A stretch of 64,000 nucleotides of DNA from WTJO01 sp965660165 (GTDB lineage Bacteria; Pseudomonadota; Alphaproteobacteria; Puniceispirillales; Puniceispirillaceae), in the NCBI GenBank assembly GCA_965660165.1, contig CBFHYU010000004.1, positions 24,393 through 88,392 of the forward strand, given 5' to 3'. A program made the position numbers and the translations under genes. This document shows positions 25,218-34,339 of this stretch, piece by piece (positions within the stretch are counted from its first letter, which is position 1; every line of letters begins with the position of its first letter). Under the pieces are notes generated by a model. It worked only from the letters and a program-made list of their open reading frames with translations. It did not search any database and was not told the origin of the DNA.

Positions 25218-26609
25218 ATGAGTATTGAAATTAAAATGCCTGCATTGTCTCCTACGATGAGCGAGGGGCGGTTGTCGCGCTGGCTTGTCTCTGAGGGGGA
25301 TAGCATCTCATCTGGTGACGTGATTGCCGAAATTGAAACAGACAAGGCTACAATGGAAGTTGAAGCTATTGATGACGGCACGGTTGGGCGGATTGATATT
25401 GCCGAAGGGACAGATAATGTTGCAGTTGGCACTGTGATTGCCATGTTGTTAGAAGATGGTGAGACAGAAATTACTGACCCTGCGCCTGTCGAGGCAGAAA
25501 TATCAGCGCCAACCTCACAAGCTGCAGAAACATTGCCATCACCCTTGCCATCACCTTTGCCAGCACAGCCTGCTAGTGCGGCTATTCTTGCTGAGGCTGA
25601 ATGGACTGGAAGCACCACGACAATGACTGTCAGAGAAGCCTTGAGAGATGCGATGGCAGAGGAAATGCGCAAAGATGAGCGTGTCTTTGTGATGGGTGAA
25701 GAAGTTGCAGAATATCAGGGCGCTTATAAGGTAACACAAGGCCTGTTAGATGAATTTTCAGCCAAGCGGGTAATAGATACCCCAATTACAGAACATGGCT
25801 TTACAGGGCTGGGTGTGGGGGCTTCTTTTGGAGGTTTGCGCCCTATTATTGAATTTATGACCTTTAATTTTTCGATGCAGGCAATTGACCAGATTATCAA
25901 TTCTGCGGCGAAAACCCTTTATATGTCAGGCGGGCAGATGGGATGCCCGATTGTATTTAGAGGGCCAAATGGCGCGGCTAGCCGCGTGGCAGCCCAACAT
26001 TCGCAATGCTATGCTAGCTGGTATGCACATTGTCCAGGTCTGAAGGTTGTATCGCCTTATTCTGCGGCAGACGCAAAGGGATTGCTAAAATCTGCTATCA
26101 GAGACCCAAACCCTGTGATTTTTTTAGAAAATGAAGTGATGTATGGTCAAAGCTTTGAAGTGCCAGATGATGAAGACTGGATTGTGCCTATTGGAAAGGC
26201 AAAAATCTTAAGGTCGGGTACGGATATCACCATTACAGCCTTTTCGATCATGGTTGGCAAAGCGCTTGAAGCAGCAGAGGCGCTAGCCTCAATCGGCATT
26301 AGTGCTGAGGTGATTGATCTGAGAACTATCAGGCCACTAGATATGGATACTATCATCTCGTCTGTGCAGAAAACAGGCAGGATGATTTCATGTGAAGAAG
26401 GCTTTCCGTTTGCTGGTATCGGCTCAGAGCTTGCGATGCGTGTTATGGAACAGGCATTTGATTATTTAGATGCGCCTGTAATGCGCGTAACGGGTAAAGA
26501 TGTGCCAATGCCATATGCCGCCAATCTTGAAAAGCTTGCTTTGCCGCAAATAGAAGATGTGGTCGAAGCAGCAAAAACAGCATGTTATCGTGCAGAAGGA
26601 GGGCTGTAA
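25218..26609 (+). CDS. pdhB: Pyruvate dehydrogenase E1 beta subunit with N-terminal lipoyl domain
   Basis: 463 residues. An N-terminal lipoyl domain (about 1-80, lipoylated Lys43 in ETDKATMEV) is joined by a flexible Pro/Ala/Ser linker containing a repeated LPSP unit to a full E1-beta transketolase-like domain (from about 135, with MGEEVAEYQGAYKVTQGL, NFSMQAIDQI and FRGPNGAASRV). A lipoyl domain on E1-beta, in addition to the one on E2, is a known alphaproteobacterial arrangement. The stop overlaps the pdhC start by one base. Confidence 0.97.
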   Translation: MSIEIKMPALSPTMSEGRLSRWLVSEGDSISSGDVIAEIETDKATMEVEAIDDGTVGRIDIAEGTDNVAVGTVIAMLLEDGETEITDPAPVEAEISAPTSQAAETLPSPLPSPLPAQPASAAILAEAEWTGSTTTMTVREALRDAMAEEMRKDERVFVMGEEVAEYQGAYKVTQGLLDEFSAKRVIDTPITEHGFTGLGVGASFGGLRPIIEFMTFNFSMQAIDQIINSAAKTLYMSGGQMGCPIVFRGPNGAASRVAAQHSQCYASWYAHCPGLKVVSPYSAADAKGLLKSAIRDPNPVIFLENEVMYGQSFEVPDDEDWIVPIGKAKILRSGTDITITAFSIMVGKALEAAEALASIGISAEVIDLRTIRPLDMDTIISSVQKTGRMISCEEGFPFAGIGSELAMRVMEQAFDYLDAPVMRVTGKDVPMPYAANLEKLALPQIEDVVEAAKTACYRAEGGL

Positions 26610-27895
26610 TGGCTACTCAAATCCTTATGCCAGCGCTATCGCCAACAATGACTGAAGGTACAGTTGCAAAATGGCTTGTATCTGAGGGTGATACTGTGTC
26701 GTCAGGCGATGTGATTGCCGAAATCGAAACAGATAAGGCCACAATGGAAGTTGAAGCACTTGATGATGGTGTAATCGCAAAAATCATCATCGCAGAAGCC
26801 ACACAAAATGTGGCTGTTAATGCTGTGATTGCTATTCTAACAGAAGAGGGGGAAAGCCTCTCAGAAGCAGATTTAGCCGCAGCATCACATTCGGCTTTAG
26901 CCAGTGCGCCCGCACCTTCAGAATCTTCACAACCGTCTGCATCTGCACCAGCACCAGCGCCAACTCTGGCGCCCGCCCCAATTCCAGCATCAACTTCAGC
27001 GCCTGCGGCAACAACAGCTCAAAAGGCAGAAGGCAAACGTGTATTTGCAAGCCCGCTAGCCCGCCGAATTGCTGCTCAGAACGGGCTTGATATTACCGCC
27101 ATCAAGGGAACAGGCCCTCATGGCCGCATTATCAAAATGGATGTAGAAGATGCGCTTGCATCAGGGGTAACAGGCTCATCTGCACAACCATCAGCCACTA
27201 TCGTTGCTGAAGCACCAAGATTTGTGCCGCATACAGCGATGCGTAGGGTAATTGCAGACAGGCTTCAGCAATCAAAACAGACTGCACCTCACTTCTATTT
27301 AACCGTTGAGTGTGAGATAGATGACTTGCTTGCCGTGCGTAAGCAGTTGAATGAATTTGCGCCTGAAGGGGTGAAAATTTCTGTAAATGATATGATTATC
27401 AAGGCGGCTGGCTATGCGCTTATGGCTGAACCAGATATGAATGGATTTTATGCAGAAGATGGCTGTAGCTATTATCATACAGCTGATATTTGCATGGCTG
27501 TAGCGGTTGAGGGCGGTCTTGTAACGCCTGTTGTTCATTCTGTTGAAAAAATAGGCTTGGCAGAGATTGCAGCAATAACAGCTGATTTGGCAACGCGTGC
27601 GCGTGATGGAAAGCTTGACCCATCAGAATATGCAGGTGGCAATTTCACTATTTCCAATCTAGGCATGTTTGGCATTAAAGAATTTTCAGCCGTTATCAAC
27701 CCGCCACAATCTGGCATTCTGGCGATAGGGGCTGGCGAACAGCGTCCAGTTGTAAAATCAGGTGAGCTTTCTGTTGCAACAATGATGTCTGTAACCTTGT
27801 CTGCTGACCATCGGATTGTTGATGGTGCAGTTGGCGCACGCTGGCTTCAGGCGTTTAAGCGGGCAATCGAAACACCAGCAATTATGCTGTTATAG
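26609..27895 (+). CDS. pdhC: Pyruvate dehydrogenase E2, dihydrolipoamide acetyltransferase
   Basis: Core of the pyruvate dehydrogenase complex; transfers acetyl from lipoamide to CoA. 428 residues: one lipoyl domain with Lys43 (ETDKATMEV), a long Ala/Pro/Ser linker, the peripheral-subunit-binding domain (ASPLARRIAAQNGLDIT... GPHGRI, about 150-190), a second short linker and the catalytic domain ending with H401 in SADHRIVDG. ATG 26609 shares its A with the pdhB stop (TAATG); a longer frame from 26582 is unlikely. Confidence 0.97.
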   Translation: MATQILMPALSPTMTEGTVAKWLVSEGDTVSSGDVIAEIETDKATMEVEALDDGVIAKIIIAEATQNVAVNAVIAILTEEGESLSEADLAAASHSALASAPAPSESSQPSASAPAPAPTLAPAPIPASTSAPAATTAQKAEGKRVFASPLARRIAAQNGLDITAIKGTGPHGRIIKMDVEDALASGVTGSSAQPSATIVAEAPRFVPHTAMRRVIADRLQQSKQTAPHFYLTVECEIDDLLAVRKQLNEFAPEGVKISVNDMIIKAAGYALMAEPDMNGFYAEDGCSYYHTADICMAVAVEGGLVTPVVHSVEKIGLAEIAAITADLATRARDGKLDPSEYAGGNFTISNLGMFGIKEFSAVINPPQSGILAIGAGEQRPVVKSGELSVATMMSVTLSADHRIVDGAVGARWLQAFKRAIETPAIMLL

Positions 27896-27917
27896 TTAGA
27901 CAGAGCAGGGCAAAGAT

Positions 27918-29330
27918 ATGGCAAACACAAAGACATTTGATGTGATTGTAATTGGCGGTGGGCCTGGCGGTTATGTTGCCGCTATCAGGGCGGCTCAGCT
28001 TGGTTTGAAAGCCTGTGTGGTTGAACGTGAACATCTGGGCGGCATTTGCCTGAACTGGGGGTGCATTCCAACCAAAGCATTGCTGAAAGCCGCAGAATTA
28101 CGGCATAGCCTTACCCATCTAGAAGAGTATGGTATCGAAGTAAATGGTGAGGTTTCAGTCAATATTGAACAGGTTGTGAAACGTAGCCGCAAGGTGGCAT
28201 CACGCCTGTCTGCTGGTGTTGCGCATCTGCTGAAAAAGAACAAGGTTGAGGTTATCTCTGGTGAAGCGTCTATCTCAGGCAAACAGTCAGATCAATGGGC
28301 AGTATCAATCGCAGGTGAAACGCCAGCAACGGTAACAGCCAAACATGTTATTATCGCAACAGGCGCACGTGCCAGACAAATTCCCAATATGGAGAGCAAT
28401 GGCACTACCATCCTGTCTTATAAAGAAGCAATGGTGCCTAAATCTATACCAAAATCCCTGCTGGTAGTGGGCTCAGGGGCAATCGGGATTGAATTTGCCA
28501 GCTTTTATCGTGACATGGGGGTTGAGGTCACGATTGTTGAAGCGCTTGAGCGTATCTTAAATGCTGAAGATGAAGAGGTATCTGCGGCCGCACATAAAGC
28601 GTTTGAAAAACGTGGTATGAATATCCATGTTTCTGCCAGTCTGAAATCGCTCACTGAGACAAAGCAAGGGGTTGATGCGCTTGTTGATATCAACGGCAAG
28701 CAACAGACCATTCGCGTTGAAAAGGTGATCATGGCTGTAGGGATTGTTGGCAATACCGAAAATCTGGGGCTGGAAAAAACACAGGTTAAAATCGACAGAA
28801 GCCATATTGAGACAGATAATCTTATGCGGACTGCCGAGGCAGGTATTTTTGCTATTGGCGATGTGACAGGTGCCCCATGGCTTGCACATAAAGCAAGCCA
28901 TGAAGGCATTATGTGTGTTGAAGCGATTGCTGGCGCCAAAAATCTGCATGGCTTTAGCCCAAAACAGGTGCCAGGCTGTACCTATTGCCGTCCTCAAATT
29001 GCCTCAGTTGGACTTACAGAAGCTCAGGCAAAAGCGCAGAATTATCAAGTGAAAGTCGGCAGATTTCCATTTATCGGCAATGGTAAGGCAATTGCACTCG
29101 GAGAGGATGAAGGCTTTATCAAAACAATATTTGATGCCAAAACAGGCGCATTACTTGGCGCCCATATGATAGGGCCTGAAGTTACAGAGCTGATTCAGGG
29201 CTATGCGATTGCCCAGACACTTGAAACAACAGAAGCAGAATTGATGAATACCATCTTCCCGCATCCCACCCTGTCTGAAGCTATGCATGAATCTGTACTT
29301 GACGCGTATGGGCGTGCAATCCATTTCTAA
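27918..29330 (+). CDS. lpdA: Dihydrolipoamide dehydrogenase (E3)
   Basis: FAD enzyme that reoxidises dihydrolipoamide with NAD+. 470 residues: FAD-binding GGGPGGYVAAIRAAQLG, redox disulfide C44-x4-C49 in GGICLNWGCIPTKA, NAD-binding GSGAIGIEFASFY, FAD motif IFAIGDVTGAP and the C-terminal His-Glu pair HPTLSE. Being in the pdh operon, it is probably the E3 of this complex, and may also serve other 2-oxoacid dehydrogenases. Confidence 0.97.
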   Translation: MANTKTFDVIVIGGGPGGYVAAIRAAQLGLKACVVEREHLGGICLNWGCIPTKALLKAAELRHSLTHLEEYGIEVNGEVSVNIEQVVKRSRKVASRLSAGVAHLLKKNKVEVISGEASISGKQSDQWAVSIAGETPATVTAKHVIIATGARARQIPNMESNGTTILSYKEAMVPKSIPKSLLVVGSGAIGIEFASFYRDMGVEVTIVEALERILNAEDEEVSAAAHKAFEKRGMNIHVSASLKSLTETKQGVDALVDINGKQQTIRVEKVIMAVGIVGNTENLGLEKTQVKIDRSHIETDNLMRTAEAGIFAIGDVTGAPWLAHKASHEGIMCVEAIAGAKNLHGFSPKQVPGCTYCRPQIASVGLTEAQAKAQNYQVKVGRFPFIGNGKAIALGEDEGFIKTIFDAKTGALLGAHMIGPEVTELIQGYAIAQTLETTEAELMNTIFPHPTLSEAMHESVLDAYGRAIHF

Positions 29331-29350
29331 GTTAGATATAGGAGCTGCCC

Positions 29351-30298
29351 ATGCCATCGCCAAATGTCAAAACAGGCGCTGATAGACATCCTGAAAAGCG
29401 CAAAAACCCTGACAGGCCACAACCAAGACGGCCTGATTGGTTGCGGGTGAAAGCGCCTAGAGATGGTGCATTTTCTGAAACCACAAAATTGATGCGCGAG
29501 CTTAATCTGGTAACCGTATGCGAAGAAGCTGCTTGTCCCAATATTGGCGAATGCTGGTCGCAAAAACATGCAACTATGATGATACTTGGTTCTGTATGCA
29601 CTAGGGCATGTGCCTTCTGTAACGTTGCTACAGGCAAGCCAGATAGGCTAGACCCACACGAACCAGATCATGTTGGTGAAGCCGTGGCACGTTTGGGGCT
29701 TAGGCATGTAGTGATAACGTCTGTTGATAGAGATGATCTAGAAGATGGGGGCGCAACCCATTTTGCCCATACTATCACAGCCATCAGACAGCGCTCACCA
29801 GATACTACAATTGAAATTTTGACGCCAGATTTTTTACGTAAAGACAATGCATTAGATATTATTGTTGATGCAAAGCCTGATGTATTTAATCATAATATGG
29901 AAACTGTTTCACGGCTATATCGTGCTATCAGGCCAGGTGCTAGATATGCTCATTCATTACAGGTGCTAGCTGATGTAAAGCGTGCTGACCCATCGATTTT
30001 CACAAAGTCAGGTATTATGGTGGGGTTAGGTGAAACAGATGAAGATGTTTATGGTATTATGGATGATTTGCGAGATGCAGATGTTGATTTTATGACCATT
30101 GGCCAATACCTGCAGCCCACCCCAAAACATGCGGTTGTTGATCGGTTTGTCACCCCTGAGCAGTTTTCTGCTTATGCTGAGGCTGGGAAAGATAAAGGGT
30201 TTTTGATGATGGCTTCTACACCATTGACACGCTCATCATACCATGCTGATGCTGATTTTGCGGCACTCAGACAGGCACGTGAGGCCGCTTTATCGTAA
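29351..30298 (+). CDS. lipA: Lipoyl synthase
   Basis: Radical-SAM enzyme that inserts two sulfurs into protein-bound octanoyl groups, making the lipoyl cofactor of the E2 and E1-beta domains encoded just upstream. The auxiliary cluster ligands are C57, C62 and C68 (CEEAACPNIGEC); the SAM cluster ligands are C83, C87 and C90 (CTRACAFC); and the C-terminal RSSYHAD serine is present. 315 residues, typical. It closes the pdh operon 20 bases after lpdA, physically linking complex and cofactor synthesis. Confidence 0.97.
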   Translation: MPSPNVKTGADRHPEKRKNPDRPQPRRPDWLRVKAPRDGAFSETTKLMRELNLVTVCEEAACPNIGECWSQKHATMMILGSVCTRACAFCNVATGKPDRLDPHEPDHVGEAVARLGLRHVVITSVDRDDLEDGGATHFAHTITAIRQRSPDTTIEILTPDFLRKDNALDIIVDAKPDVFNHNMETVSRLYRAIRPGARYAHSLQVLADVKRADPSIFTKSGIMVGLGETDEDVYGIMDDLRDADVDFMTIGQYLQPTPKHAVVDRFVTPEQFSAYAEAGKDKGFLMMASTPLTRSSYHADADFAALRQAREAALS

Positions 30299-30382
30299 AG
30301 TGCTTTTCCACTTCATAACAAAGATGCCGCCAGATATGCCAAATACTCTGTCTTAGCTCGATTCTATATGGTATCACCGCTT

Positions 30383-30832
30383 ATGACCACGCATGCCGAA
30401 ACAAGATTTGTGCCTTTTTCGCCAGAACAGATTTATGATCTGGTTGGTGATGTGCGCCACTATCCATCTTTTTTGCCATGGTGTATTGCGGCCAGAGTAC
30501 GAACACAATCAGCAGATACTCTAACAGCTGATCTGATTATCGGATTTAGAATGTTCAGAGAGAGCTTTACTTCATATGTTGCGCTAGATAGAGATGCGCT
30601 TGAAATTGAGGTGGAATATGCAGAAGGCCCGTTCAAATATCTCAAAAATAGATGGAAATTTATTGAAGCTGAAGGCGGTTGTATTATTGATTTCTATGTA
30701 GATTTTGAATTTAATTCACGACTGTTGCAATCTGTTATTGAAAGCTTGTTCACAGAGGCTGTCAAACGTATGGTAGCTGCCTTTGAAGCCCGCGCATATG
30801 CGCTTTATGCCCCCAGGATTAAAGCTGAGTGA
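30383..30832 (+). CDS. COQ10/RatA-like START-domain protein
   Basis: About 149 residues with the polyketide-cyclase/START fold of the COQ10 and RatA family (FVPFSPEQIYDLVGDVRHYPSFLPWC near the N-terminus, split here as FSPEQIYDLVGDV and YPSFLPWC). In alphaproteobacteria the gene after lipA is usually annotated this way and is thought to bind or chaperone ubiquinone. The E. coli relative RatA was described as a ribosome-association toxin. ATG 30383 aligns best with the family; ATG 30368 is also in frame. It overlaps the convergent pncC by 14 bases. Confidence 0.85.
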   Translation: MTTHAETRFVPFSPEQIYDLVGDVRHYPSFLPWCIAARVRTQSADTLTADLIIGFRMFRESFTSYVALDRDALEIEVEYAEGPFKYLKNRWKFIEAEGGCIIDFYVDFEFNSRLLQSVIESLFTEAVKRMVAAFEARAYALYAPRIKAE

Positions 30833-31328
30833 GCTGTTCTGACAAAATGCTGAGAATAGCGTTACTTGCTGCCATCCTAATAGCTTGTCGGTCGCCCTTA
30901 AATATTTCACAATAGCCTACACAATTTGGCGCACTATGCGCGTCTTTGCGCATTGCACAGGCCATATGTACCAGACCAACTGGCTTTTCTGTAGTGCCCC
31001 CATCAGGGCCTGCAATGCCTGTTATTGAGATAGCCGCACATCTATCATCTGTTGCTAATTCATTTGCCAGCAATCCGCCTATCGCCATCTCTTTGGCTGT
31101 TTCATCTGAAACCGCCCCAAAGTTTGCAAGGGTTTCTGGTCTAACGCCTACCATCTCGCATTTTGCCTTATTGCTATAGGTAATAAAGCCTCTATCAAGC
31201 ACAGCAGATGCGCCTGAAACAGAAGTAAGGCGCGAAAATACCATCCCGCCCGTACAAGATTCAACAGATCGTATCCAGCAATGCTTTTTTATTGCTAGCG
31301 CAATGATTTGTTCTGCTTGCCTGTCCAT
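30819..31328 (-). CDS. pncC: CinA-C family nicotinamide-nucleotide amidohydrolase
   Basis: A 169-residue stand-alone CinA C-terminal domain, which deamidates nicotinamide mononucleotide in the pyridine-nucleotide salvage cycle. Conserved features are SVESCTGGMVFSRLT (about 21), RGFITYSNKAK and ITGIAGPDGGTTEKPVG. The N-terminal domain of longer CinA proteins is absent, as in many proteobacteria. It is the last gene of the minus-strand run ispDF-pgpA-pncC, four bases after pgpA. Confidence 0.92.
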   Translation of the reverse strand: MDRQAEQIIALAIKKHCWIRSVESCTGGMVFSRLTSVSGASAVLDRGFITYSNKAKCEMVGVRPETLANFGAVSDETAKEMAIGGLLANELATDDRCAAISITGIAGPDGGTTEKPVGLVHMACAMRKDAHSAPNCVGYCEIFKGDRQAIRMAASNAILSILSEQLTQL

Positions 31329-31332
31329 GTGA

Positions 31333-31812
31333 CTAGCCTTCTATAAATGGGCTTAGGAATTGATAAAGAATTAGCAGAATAATACCTGACCAAGACGCAG
31401 CAACAATATCATCTGCCATCACGCCAACACCGCCCTTAATCTGCTCTGCCTTATTGATTGGCCAGATTTTCAAAATATCAAAAAACCGAAATAAGATAAA
31501 GGCAAGCACAAACCAGATAACAGGTTGTTCAACAAATTTTGGCACGCATAATAGCACTGCAAACTGGCCTGCTACCTCGTCAATAATAATTTCTGAGCTA
31601 TCCTTTTTGCCAGACATATTCTCATAGGCATCTGCTGCTATCACCCCGATAACCACAGTCATTACAGTTGCGACTAGCATCGCAAAATAGCTATGCTGAT
31701 AGATAAGATATCCAATCACAAGCGCAACAGCCGAGCCAGCCGTACCAGGTGCAGGTAATTTCTGCCCGACTGGCCCCAATGTCGCAATTTGGCATAATAC
31801 TGTTTTTAACAT
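31333..31812 (-). CDS. pgpA: Phosphatidylglycerophosphatase A
   Basis: Inner-membrane enzyme that dephosphorylates phosphatidylglycerophosphate to phosphatidylglycerol. The 159-residue protein has the family N-terminus (ATLGPVGQKLPAPGTAGS), the acidic IIIDEVAGQFAVLL motif, FFDILKIWPINKAE and GGVGVMADDIVA. It overlaps ispDF by 7 bases upstream. Confidence 0.93.
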   Translation of the reverse strand: MLKTVLCQIATLGPVGQKLPAPGTAGSAVALVIGYLIYQHSYFAMLVATVMTVVIGVIAADAYENMSGKKDSSEIIIDEVAGQFAVLLCVPKFVEQPVIWFVLAFILFRFFDILKIWPINKAEQIKGGVGVMADDIVAASWSGIILLILYQFLSPFIEG

Positions 31813-33050
31813 AGTGACCCTTTTTCATCGCCTATGGCAGGGCGCCTGATAGAAGCTGAGGCCATCGCCGCAATCCCTTCTTTTCTACCTGTAAAGCCAA
31901 GCCGTTCTGAGGTCGTTGCCTTTACCGACACACGTCTAATATCAATATCACATATTTCGGCAATGCTGGCACGCATCTGCTCACGATAAGGTGTTATCTT
32001 TGGGCGCTCGCAAATAATGGTGACATCTAGCTGCATAAGCTGGGCAGATTGCTGTCTTGCCCTTTCTGCAATATGCCGCAGAAAATGGTGTGATGATTTA
32101 TCTTTCCATGCGTCATCAGTGGGCGGAAAATGACTACCAATATCACCATCTGACATGGCACCACAAATTGCATCGCATATGGCATGAAGCCCAACATCAC
32201 CATCTGAATGGGCATCAACCCCGCACTCATGCTCAGTGGCAACACCGCAAATCATCAGAGGCTCTTTTACCTCAGGATCAAATCTATGCACATCATATCC
32301 CGTGCCTGTGACATATTCCCACATAAGTGTCTCCTGCTGAACGATATAATGATACAGGGCAGGCAGGTCATCTGCCGTTGTAATTTTTTCAAGCCGCCTA
32401 TCGCCTGTAACAGGCAATACTTGCCTGCCAGTCACTTCATATAATGAGCAATCATCTGTTAGCGTTGCAATATTGCTAGTCTGTTTTGCCTCATTTAAGG
32501 CGCTGTGATATGCGCTCCGCAAAAAACATTGCGGTGTTTGAGCCCGCATAAGCTGGCGTCTATCAATCGTTGAGATGCTGTTCTGATCTTGCTGTTTGAT
32601 AGTATCAGTCATCTCAAGTACGGGCAGAATGGCATGTTCAGGATGTTCGGTTAATGCGGTAAGTAATCGTCTTAAAATCTCATCTGTGATAAAAGGGCGG
32701 GCGCAATCATGGATAGCCAAATAGGGGCTGATATCCTGTTGGCGCTCAAGCGCATTTAGCCCAAATTGTACTGAATCAGAGCGCTCTTTTCCGCCTATTG
32801 CTGTAATAAGCCTATCTGGAATAACTGCGCTCAGCCTGTCAATTTCTGCTTGCTCATCAGCGTTAAGCTGTTTTGGTAGTACCAGAACAATCTTATTGAT
32901 GGTGCTAGCATTTGCCAATGCATAGAGCGTATGGGCAATCAGACTGCGCCCTGAGATGGTTGCAAATTGTTTTTTAATCTGGGTCTGACCAGTATGCAAC
33001 GAGCGAATGAATCGCTCGCCACTACCTGCGGCAAGGACAATAATATCCAT
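31806..33050 (-). CDS. ispDF: Bifunctional IspD/IspF isoprenoid biosynthesis enzyme
   Basis: Two steps of the methylerythritol phosphate pathway on one chain. IspD (about 1-230) is the cytidylyltransferase, with VLAAGSGERF, HDCARPF and RAQTPQCF. IspF (about 247-414) makes the cyclodiphosphate, with GTGYDVHRF, AHSDGDVGLHA, DIGSHFPPTD and KATTSERLGFTGR. The IspDF fusion is typical of alphaproteobacteria. ATG 33050 (MDIIVLAAG) is preferred over GTG 33068 on family alignment. 414 residues. Confidence 0.95.
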   Translation of the reverse strand: MDIIVLAAGSGERFIRSLHTGQTQIKKQFATISGRSLIAHTLYALANASTINKIVLVLPKQLNADEQAEIDRLSAVIPDRLITAIGGKERSDSVQFGLNALERQQDISPYLAIHDCARPFITDEILRRLLTALTEHPEHAILPVLEMTDTIKQQDQNSISTIDRRQLMRAQTPQCFLRSAYHSALNEAKQTSNIATLTDDCSLYEVTGRQVLPVTGDRRLEKITTADDLPALYHYIVQQETLMWEYVTGTGYDVHRFDPEVKEPLMICGVATEHECGVDAHSDGDVGLHAICDAICGAMSDGDIGSHFPPTDDAWKDKSSHHFLRHIAERARQQSAQLMQLDVTIICERPKITPYREQMRASIAEICDIDIRRVSVKATTSERLGFTGRKEGIAAMASASIRRPAIGDEKGSLC

Positions 33051-33349
33051 CTTATCTGTATGCTTCACGTAAATCGCTCTCGTAAATTGCTTTTAGTAAC
33101 AGACCAGAATTTTTGGCTATTCGGTCATGCGCATGATACGCCATATTGTAACCGCTATTGCTGATAATGTGATAGTCAAATTTCTTTACAAAATCTATAT
33201 GGGCTGATGAATAAGAGGCGTAAATTTAGGCAGTTTTGAAAATCAATGCTATATTTACAGCACAAAAATGCCTATTATTTGGGCTAACACAGATAATTGC
33301 CACTTAGTTAACCAAAATAGAACCTGAATTTAGTGAGAATAGTGCCTCA
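33051..33349. other. AT-rich intergenic region between divergent ispDF and dusB
   Basis: About 300 bases carrying the upstream regions of two divergently transcribed operons. I see no RNA gene, no short frame with a convincing start and no strong hairpin. Promoters for both sides should lie here, but no box pair stands out enough to place. Confidence 0.5.
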
Positions 33350-34339
33350 ATGGGTCAGATATTTCAGTCTATATTGCCAGATTGCGCAGCATTGCCTGAT
33401 ATCGTGCTTGCGCCCATGTCTGGCATCACAGATAGGCCATTTCGGCGTGCTGTCAGGCGTGCAGGGGGCGGGCTGGTGGTATCTGAGATGATTGCCAGCC
33501 ATGCAATATTATCTGAAATCACCTCAGAGATGGCAAAATTACAGTTTTCTGCATCTGAGGAACATCCTGTATCTATTCAGCTAGCAGGCCATGACCCACA
33601 AATTATGGCAGAGGCCGCGCATATCGCAGAACAGCTTGGGGCTTCGATGATTGATATCAATCTTGGCTGTCCAGCTAAAAAAGTCACAGGCAGACAGGCA
33701 GGCTCAGCATTGATGGCAGAACCAGAGCGTGCAGGGGCAATATTTTCAGCTGTAAAGCAGGCAGTAAGCTGTCCGGTAAGCGTGAAAATGCGTCTTGGCG
33801 TCGATGAGCAACATCTAAATGCACGAGATATTGCAAAAATAGCTGAACAGGCTGGTATCTCCATGCTCACCATCCATGCACGTACGCGCGCGCAAATGTA
33901 TAAGGGGGCGGCACGCTGGCATATGGCGGCCGAAGCAATTGCGGCGGTGTCTATCCCTGTATTGATAAATGGGGATATTGGCAGTGCCGATGATGCGAAG
34001 CAGGCGCTTGCTGCTTGTGGGGCTGATGGTGTGATGATAGGGCGGGCAGCGCAGGGCCAGCCTTGGCTTTTGCAGCAGATAGATGCTGAAATGAATGGGC
34101 AAGAATATTGCCCACCTAGTGCTGCATTGAAGCATGAATATATTGTGGTGCATCTTGATGAGATGATGACACAATATGGCGCGATTGGGTTGAGGCTAGC
34201 CCGAAAACATATGGCAAGCTATTGTGATTATCTGCCTCACTCAGAGCATCTAAGAAGTGTGATGCTTGGCGCCAATACCCCGCAACAGGTATTTGCGGCA
34301 CTGCATGATTATTTTAGCAAAATGGATGCGGTCGCATGA
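33350..34339 (+). CDS. dusB: tRNA-dihydrouridine synthase (DusB/NifR3 type)
   Basis: FMN enzyme that reduces specific uridines in the tRNA D-loop. The 329-residue protein has MSGITDRPFRRAVRR near the N-terminus, catalytic C107 in INLGCPAKKV, the HARTRAQMYKG segment, INGDIG and GVMIGRAAQGQPW. Its position directly before ntrB gives the historical name nifR3. The stop overlaps the ntrB start (ATGA), so ntrB translation is coupled. Confidence 0.95.
   Translation: MGQIFQSILPDCAALPDIVLAPMSGITDRPFRRAVRRAGGGLVVSEMIASHAILSEITSEMAKLQFSASEEHPVSIQLAGHDPQIMAEAAHIAEQLGASMIDINLGCPAKKVTGRQAGSALMAEPERAGAIFSAVKQAVSCPVSVKMRLGVDEQHLNARDIAKIAEQAGISMLTIHARTRAQMYKGAARWHMAAEAIAAVSIPVLINGDIGSADDAKQALAACGADGVMIGRAAQGQPWLLQQIDAEMNGQEYCPPSAALKHEYIVVHLDEMMTQYGAIGLRLARKHMASYCDYLPHSEHLRSVMLGANTPQQVFAALHDYFSKMDAVA

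Noticed and set aside
25531..25566. Tandem repeat of about 18 bases
   Set aside because: Encodes the LPSP repeats of the flexible linker between the lipoyl and catalytic parts of PdhB.
25121..25672. 183-codon open frame on the minus strand
   Set aside because: Antisense shadow of the lipoyl domain of pdhB; serine/isoleucine-rich shadow composition.
26930..27020. Repetitive Ala/Pro-coding stretch
   Set aside because: Normal E2 interdomain linker of pyruvate dehydrogenase.
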